In this document: in pieces, positions 5,301-7,981 of the stretch
Numbering within the stretch: the first letter of the stretch is position 1
How the letters are laid out: each line of letters opens with the position of its first letter
From: Verrucomicrobiota bacterium
Lineage (GTDB): Bacteria; Verrucomicrobiota; Verrucomicrobiia; Limisphaerales; UBA9464
DNA: 7,981 nucleotides
Reading direction: 5' to 3'
NCBI GenBank assembly: GCA_025354845.1
Contig: JANXMD010000450.1
Span: forward strand, 1-7,981
Made by a program: the position numbers and the translations under genes
Notes under the pieces: model-generated
Told to the model about the DNA's origin: nothing
Seen by the model: only the letters and a program-made list of their open reading frames with translations
Databases searched by the model: none

Positions 5301-6795
5301 CGTTGGTGACGCTCAGGGTTGGATTAATCAAATCCTTCGGGTTTGTGCTCGTTGCGACGGTCGTGACCGTGTTGGTGCTGGGGCTTTGCGCCTGGAGCGG
5401 GGTCCATCGAATGATGCCATTGGAATCAATCGCCATCCCTTCCGCAGCTCCAACCAATGCATAGGTTAGCGTGGAGTGGATATTGGAAACGGTGGCCGTG
5501 TTCGCTACCGTCAGGAGATTCAACGCCTGCGCGGCCTGCTGCGGCACCTCTCGAAGGACCGGTGGCTGGTTTACCTCTCGAACGATGATTGTAAACTGGT
5601 TCGTCGAGCTGAGGGTCGGGTTCACCGGATCCTGCGAGTCGGTGCTGGTGGCAATGGTCTTGACCACGTTCGTCGACGGACTCTGCGACTGTGCCGGCGT
5701 CCACCGGATGATGCCATTGGCATCAATCGCCATCCCCGCGGGCGTTCCAACCAAAGCGTAGCTCAAGGTGGCCTGGCTATTCGCGATGGTCGCCGTGTTC
5801 GTCACCATCAGCAAAGTCAGCTCATCCACCGTCTGCGGCGGGATCACTGGCAACACAGGCGGCTGGTTGGTATCAGGTATCACCACAGTCAACACTGCGT
5901 TGGAGCTCACCATCGTACCCGCAGGATTGCTCACGACGGCGTGGTACGATCCGGCTTGGTTCGTTGTTATGCTCGTGAGACGCAAGCTGGAACTGGTCGC
6001 CCCACTGAGGAGGTTGGTATCATTGAAATACCACTGAAAAGCCAACGGAGAACTGCCGGAGACCGTCAGCGAAAGATTAGCTCCGCCTCCGACGAACGCC
6101 GTTTGATCCTGAGGCTGCCGGGTAACAACCGGAGGCTGAGAAGTGAAGACAGTCACCGAATAGTTGTCCAAGCCGCATTGATTGGTGATCGCCCCGGCCG
6201 ACGAAGTGGTGACGGTGACATACCCGAAGGCCATGTCGGATCCTTGGGCTGAAAAATCCGGGTGCGCGTTCCCTCTTCTACCGGAGGCTGTATCCACGTT
6301 GAAAAAGCTCGCCGCATTCAGGACGGGTTGATTCGTGGTGAACCATGAAGTGGAACCGGAAGTATTAAATACGATGAAATTCGTTCCGCCCTGTTGAAGC
6401 AGGAGACCAAAGCCAACCTGGGCGCCTGTTGACGGCGGATTGAACTCGATAAAATCGCAAGCGAAGGCGATCGAGGCAATTGGCCCCTGGGATGTAGGAG
6501 AATAGATCGCCCCGCCTAGGAAATGGGCAACAAACATTGTGCCCGCGGTTTTGCAGGTTTCATCCACCTCGCGATAGGCCCCTGGATTCCCTCCGGATAG
6601 ATTCTGGAACGCACTTACCGTCGCCGCCGCGCCTGCGGTGGTGTCGACGATTTTGGAAGCGCTCCAGTTGGAATTGGAAAAGGTCGCGTCGACAAAATTG
6701 GCGTTTCCGCTGACGCGAGTCGTGGTAAGCCCTACTAAAAGGAGGATCAGCCACGAAAGGTGGCCGGCTGCGCGGGACGTTCGGAGTCTATTCAT
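2386..6795 (-). CDS. Giant secreted Ig/cadherin-like repeat protein (1469 residues)
   Basis: Residues 1 to about 30 form a signal peptide (RLRTSR, then LSWLILLLVGL, cleavage near VSG-NA). Residues 31 to about 218 are a beta-rich domain that I cannot name, holding all three Cys residues (81, 113, 207). Residues about 220-305 are an Ig-like domain (QPQDQTAFVGGGANLSL, FQWYFN with Trp255, AGSYHAVVSN), lacking the canonical disulfide as is usual in bacterial Ig_3-type domains. Residues 310-1401 are eleven repeats of about 99 residues. Residues 1402-1469 form a terminal domain (FALQVSTDLIQW, then FYRALVAP) typical of large Verrucomicrobial secreted proteins. There is no VPDSG tail, no LPXTG and no membrane anchor. 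An extracellular structural or adhesive role is inferred; no enzyme motif is visible. It converges with the second CTERM gene. The ATG at 6795 is chosen because the signal peptide follows at once, although no clear ribosome site precedes it. Confidence 0.9.
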   Translation of the reverse strand: MNRLRTSRAAGHLSWLILLLVGLTTTRVSGNANFVDATFSNSNWSASKIVDTTAGAAATVSAFQNLSGGNPGAYREVDETCKTAGTMFVAHFLGGAIYSPTSQGPIASIAFACDFIEFNPPSTGAQVGFGLLLQQGGTNFIVFNTSGSTSWFTTNQPVLNAASFFNVDTASGRRGNAHPDFSAQGSDMAFGYVTVTTSSAGAITNQCGLDNYSVTVFTSQPPVVTRQPQDQTAFVGGGANLSLTVSGSSPLAFQWYFNDTNLLSGATSSSLRLTSITTNQAGSYHAVVSNPAGTMVSSNAVLTVVIPDTNQPPVLPVIPPQTVDELTLLMVTNTATIANSQATLSYALVGTPAGMAIDANGIIRWTPAQSQSPSTNVVKTIATSTDSQDPVNPTLSSTNQFTIIVREVNQPPVLREVPQQAAQALNLLTVANTATVSNIHSTLTYALVGAAEGMAIDSNGIIRWTPLQAQSPSTNTVTTVATSTNPKDLINPTLSVTNAFTVIVQELNSPPVFRVIPLQTVSELNLLTVTNTATEANSHGVLSYELVGAPQGMTIDVGGIIRWTPTQTQSPGTNRITTVATSSNALDSVNPTLSATNFFTVIVREVNQPPVLPVIAAQTVSELSLLTVTNTATDANIHAVLSYRLLGPPPGMTIDNNGIVIWTPSQAQGPSTNVITAIATSTDILDLVNPTLSATNSFTVIVLEVNLAPVFRPVPLQTVSELSLLTVTNTATTANANAVLSYKLVSAPAGMTIDAGGIIRWTPTHTQSPGTNLVATVATSTDVLDLVNPTVNATNSFLVVVREINRAPLLPVIPPQTVNELSLLTVTNTATAGNSRAVLSYRLQGAPAGMAIDASGIVRWTPAQTQSPSTNFITAIATGTDALDLVNPVLSATNQFTVFVQEVNVAPVPPEVPPQVVRELNLLTVTNTASAPNIHSTLSYALVGAPTGMTIDSLGIIRWTPAQAQSPSTNTITTIVTSTDTKDLVNPALSATNSFTVVVQEVNTAPVFRVISPQTVNELTLLTVTNAASVSNIHSLLSYTLVGAPEGMTIDASGIIRWVPIQTQSPGTSVITTVATSTDTLDLVNPTLSATNSFTVIVREINQPPILPAVPVQNAIELSFLTVTNTATAQNIHAVLSYALLSPPPGMIIDGSGIIRWTTPARAQSAGPTLVTTVATSTDSLDLVNPTLHATNTFTVFVKAKETNATPLFGVILPQAVNELALLTVANTAIESDSQATLAYRLVNPPAGMTIDGNGVIRWTPAQTQSPSTNLITTVVTSTDALDPLNPVLSATNAFTVIVQEVNAAPALPAIAQQRISELSLLTVSNTATTANIHALLSYTLVSPPVGMTIDGSGIIRWTPSHAQSPSTNVITTVATSTDAFDTVNPTLSATNVFTVIVTEAVVAPAITITPPAELNVQGVAGLTFALQVSTDLIQWTTVTNVTSSAASFHWTDPTPDADLRFYRALVAP
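2593..5868 (-). repeat. Eleven in-frame tandem repeats of about 297 bp (cadherin-like/He_PIG-type modules)
   Basis: Counting from the protein N-terminus, modules begin at 5868, 5571, 5274, 4977, 4680, 4383, 4086, 3789, 3492, 3186 and 2889. Ten are exactly 99 codons; the ninth (3492-3187) is 102. Each begins N-x-x-P, then shows QTV-x-ELSLLTVTNTAT, LSY-x-LV, PAGMTID, GIIRWTP, QSPSTN, VATSTD, LVNPTLSATN and FTVIV-x-EV. The pattern PxGMxID..GIIxWTP resembles putative Ig (He_PIG)/cadherin-like modules. Protein blocks are well conserved while third codon positions differ between modules, for example in the codons for NTATVTN-like segments. This points to old duplications under selection, not recent copying. 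Confidence 0.92.
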
Positions 6796-7152
6796 GGGAC
6801 GCGGTACACGCTGAACAGTTGAAGTGGTTCAGGCTACCGCCAAACGCCTTCAGGTGCATTAAAATCTCGCCCTCAAAATCCCTAGGCATTGCCTCTAAGC
6901 CGAGGCCCAAGCCACGCGGTTCGGCAGTCCGGATCGAGGAATCTGGGCGGTTGGTGAAAGCGAGGCGGAGGTGGCCGCCGCCAGTGGGCTGAGAAAGTGT
7001 CGCCCCAGAGGACGGCCGCCCCCTTCGAGCCCCTGATCCGACTTCTCACGAGTGCCACCGACGTGGTGGCCCGTCGAATCCACGACCGTCGGGACCGATG
7101 GTGGCTAGGAACACTTCCTAGGCGATTCTAACGGATCGGTTCGGAACGCACT
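6796..7152. other. Divergent intergenic region without a recognisable gene
   Basis: About 350 bases between the start of the large minus-strand gene and the sigma-factor remnant. Short open stretches exist on both strands (for example 6902-7027 on + and 6895-7083 on -) but none shows a known motif or ribosome site. I looked here for the missing region 2 of the sigma factor in all plus frames and did not find it. No convincing promoter for the large gene stands out, and no sigma54-like site is present on the minus strand. The only clear structure is the palindrome at 7105-7121. Confidence 0.5.
7105..7121. promoter_or_regulatory. Palindrome CTAGGAA-CAC-TTCCTAG, possible operator
   Basis: A perfect 7-bp inverted repeat with a 3-base centre, 31 bases upstream of the GTG at 7153. 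Its size and position suit a repressor or autoregulator site, but the downstream gene looks decayed, so it may be a relic or chance. Confidence 0.3.
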
Positions 7153-7515
7153 GTGGAGGCGATAAGGGATCATTGTCCCAAAGGCGGCCTCCGGCGGAAC
7201 TTGGGATGTCATCCCTCAAATGACGCCGGTCCCCGTACGGCCGCCATCGAGCGCATTCCCGATCCGGCCGAGGCGGAGGCGGTCTGGGAAAAAGAGTGGC
7301 AGCAACACCGGTTGAACGCGGCCTGTGAGCGCATTGCCCGACGGGTGAACGCCCGCCATTTTCAAGTGTTCGACCTCTTCGTCCGGCAGAAATGGCCGGT
7401 GCTGAAGGTCGCTAAGGAACTGGGGATCAATCCCGTGTCCGTGCACTTGATCGCCCATCGACTTACCAAACCGCTCAAGAAGGAGGTCGAAATCCTCTTA
7501 AAACTGCTGAGTTGA
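7153..7515 (+). pseudogene. N-terminally truncated ECF sigma factor (region 4 only)
   Basis: From codon 37 onward the product reads like the C-terminal half of a Verrucomicrobial/Planctomycete ECF sigma factor. It has a linker DPAEAEAVWEKEWQQHRL, then region 4 with FQVFDLFVRQKWPV and a helix-turn-helix over about residues 81-109 (VAKELGINPVSVHLIAHRL), ending KKEVEILLK. Region 4 binds the -35 promoter element. Region 2, which binds core polymerase and the -10 element, is absent. Family members are usually about 190-230 residues; this frame gives 120, and only about 85 of them look homologous. The frame is closed by TAA at 7129-7131, and the sole start candidate is a GTG with no ribosome site. 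The first 36 residues match nothing I know. It most likely cannot act as a sigma factor. A functional DNA-binding fragment is a less likely alternative. Confidence 0.72.
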
Positions 7516-7524
7516 GCCAGTCCG

Positions 7525-7981
7525 TTGCCCTGGAAGCAGAGGGGGAAATCCCCTGAAGTGCAGTCAGACCGTGACGGCGCCACGCTTCTCGCGGACCTCC
7601 TACTGCTCCGGCAAGGCCGCTCCGTGCGCCATCGCGCGTTTGCCGGTTGGGCGATCGGAACGGTGACCGTACTTCTGGTGGTCGCCGCGGTGATCCTTGG
7701 AATTCCGTCACGGTGAAAGCCCTCCCCTCAGGCCGATTCCGTCTCATCAACCCCAGGCTCGAATGCCAATTCACGCCTCGAAAGTCCGAATTCTGAGATC
7801 CGGGACAGAAGTCTCGCCGTGCATCCGGTCGAGAATTTCAGCCCCGAGCCCGAGAACGCCTACTTCACCGAGGGCATCCATGCCGACATCATCGCCGCCG
7901 TCGGACGGTCGTCCGGCCTCAGGGTTTCCACACAATTCGCGCCACAGTGTCGTTGGTCGAGGCCTTGGTCGCACCGCCGTG
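7525..7981 (+). pseudogene. Remnant of a membrane-anchored TolB-like protein (Ser/Thr kinase- or cyclase-associated type), interrupted and partial
   Basis: The first open part (7525-7716, TTG start) encodes a juxtamembrane LADLLLLRQGRSVRHR and one membrane span, WAIGTVTVLLVVAAVIL. A TGA at 7714-7716 closes it. The same frame continues past this stop with a Ser/Pro/Asn-rich linker and then LAVHPVENFSPEPENAYF and TEGIHADIIAAVGRSSGLRV (7810-7926). This is a clear match to the 'IAVLPFENLSPDPENAYFADGI..DIL' TolB-like segment found in protein kinases and cyclase/TPR regulators. The Leu and Phe usual in that motif are replaced by His and Val. Beyond about 7936 the expected motif is lost in this frame, and HSVVGRGLGRTAV in the next frame hints at a frameshift or deletion. 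No kinase catalytic domain is present upstream. The window edge cuts the 3' end. Start, extent and single-gene identity are inferred. Confidence 0.6.

Noticed and set aside
2593..5868. Regular direct repeats considered as a CRISPR or other non-coding array
   Set aside because: The unit is 297 bp, diverged at third codon positions and continuously coding on the minus strand, so it is a protein repeat array.
2816..6252. Many long plus-strand frames (up to 258 codons) across the large minus-strand gene
   Set aside because: They recur with the 297-bp period of the repeat array and are shadows of it. The minus-strand frame has a signal peptide, named-type domains and constant module length.
6895..7083. 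62-codon minus-strand frame in the divergent intergenic region
   Set aside because: The composition is biased, no motif or ribosome site is visible, and nothing suggests a real small protein.
1..7981. A complete undescribed defence, mobile or biosynthetic system
   Set aside because: No nuclease, transposase, recombinase, toxin-antitoxin pair or enzyme cluster is visible. The content is surface proteins plus a decayed regulator locus.

Overview
The window looks like chromosomal DNA from a Verrucomicrobiota bacterium, probably a Pedosphaera/Limisphaera-like or Opitutus-like lineage. Three signs point there. Two secreted proteins end in a VPDSG-CTERM-type sorting tail (VPDGGST and APDGGST, then a short hydrophobic stretch and Arg/Lys). 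A very long secreted Ig/cadherin-like repeat protein ends in the 'ALQVSTDL..W...FYRA' domain I associate with this phylum. The right edge holds remains of an ECF sigma factor followed by a TM + TolB-like protein of the type that accompanies Ser/Thr kinases in Verrucomicrobia and Planctomycetes. The assignment is inference from family resemblance; there is no rRNA or housekeeping gene here.

Layout. 40-651 (+): small exported beta-sandwich protein with a VPDGG-CTERM tail, followed by an intrinsic terminator and two more hairpins. About 769-1277: gene-poor, with one copy of a TGAGC-GGCA-GCTCA hairpin. 1278-1470: regulatory region with a sigma70-like promoter candidate, a 22-bp dyad and a good sigma54 -24/-12 match. 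1471-2091 (+): second CTERM protein with a single Cys and a VQYAIW motif, laid out like a Cys-Gln thioester domain, followed by a strong UUCG-loop terminator. 2147-2385: convergent intergenic region with a second copy of the hairpin and a 7-bp tandem repeat. 2386-6795 (-): 1469-residue secreted protein with an N-terminal beta-rich domain, one Ig-like domain, eleven repeats of about 99 residues and the C-terminal FYRA domain. 6796-7152: no recognisable gene. 7153-7515 (+): ECF sigma factor reduced to its region-4 half. 7525-7981 (+): remnant of a membrane-anchored TolB-like protein broken by an in-frame TGA and cut by the window edge.

How they fit together. The three intact genes all encode exported, probably surface or matrix proteins. 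Two carry an exosortase-type tail and would need an exosortase encoded elsewhere. The third has a different C-terminus and so presumably another fate. The sigma/TolB remnants look like a decayed regulatory locus with no visible link to the surface genes. I see no complete new defence, mobile or biosynthetic system. The most original leads are the candidate thioester domain in the second CTERM protein and the sigma54-type promoter with an adjacent dyad in front of it.
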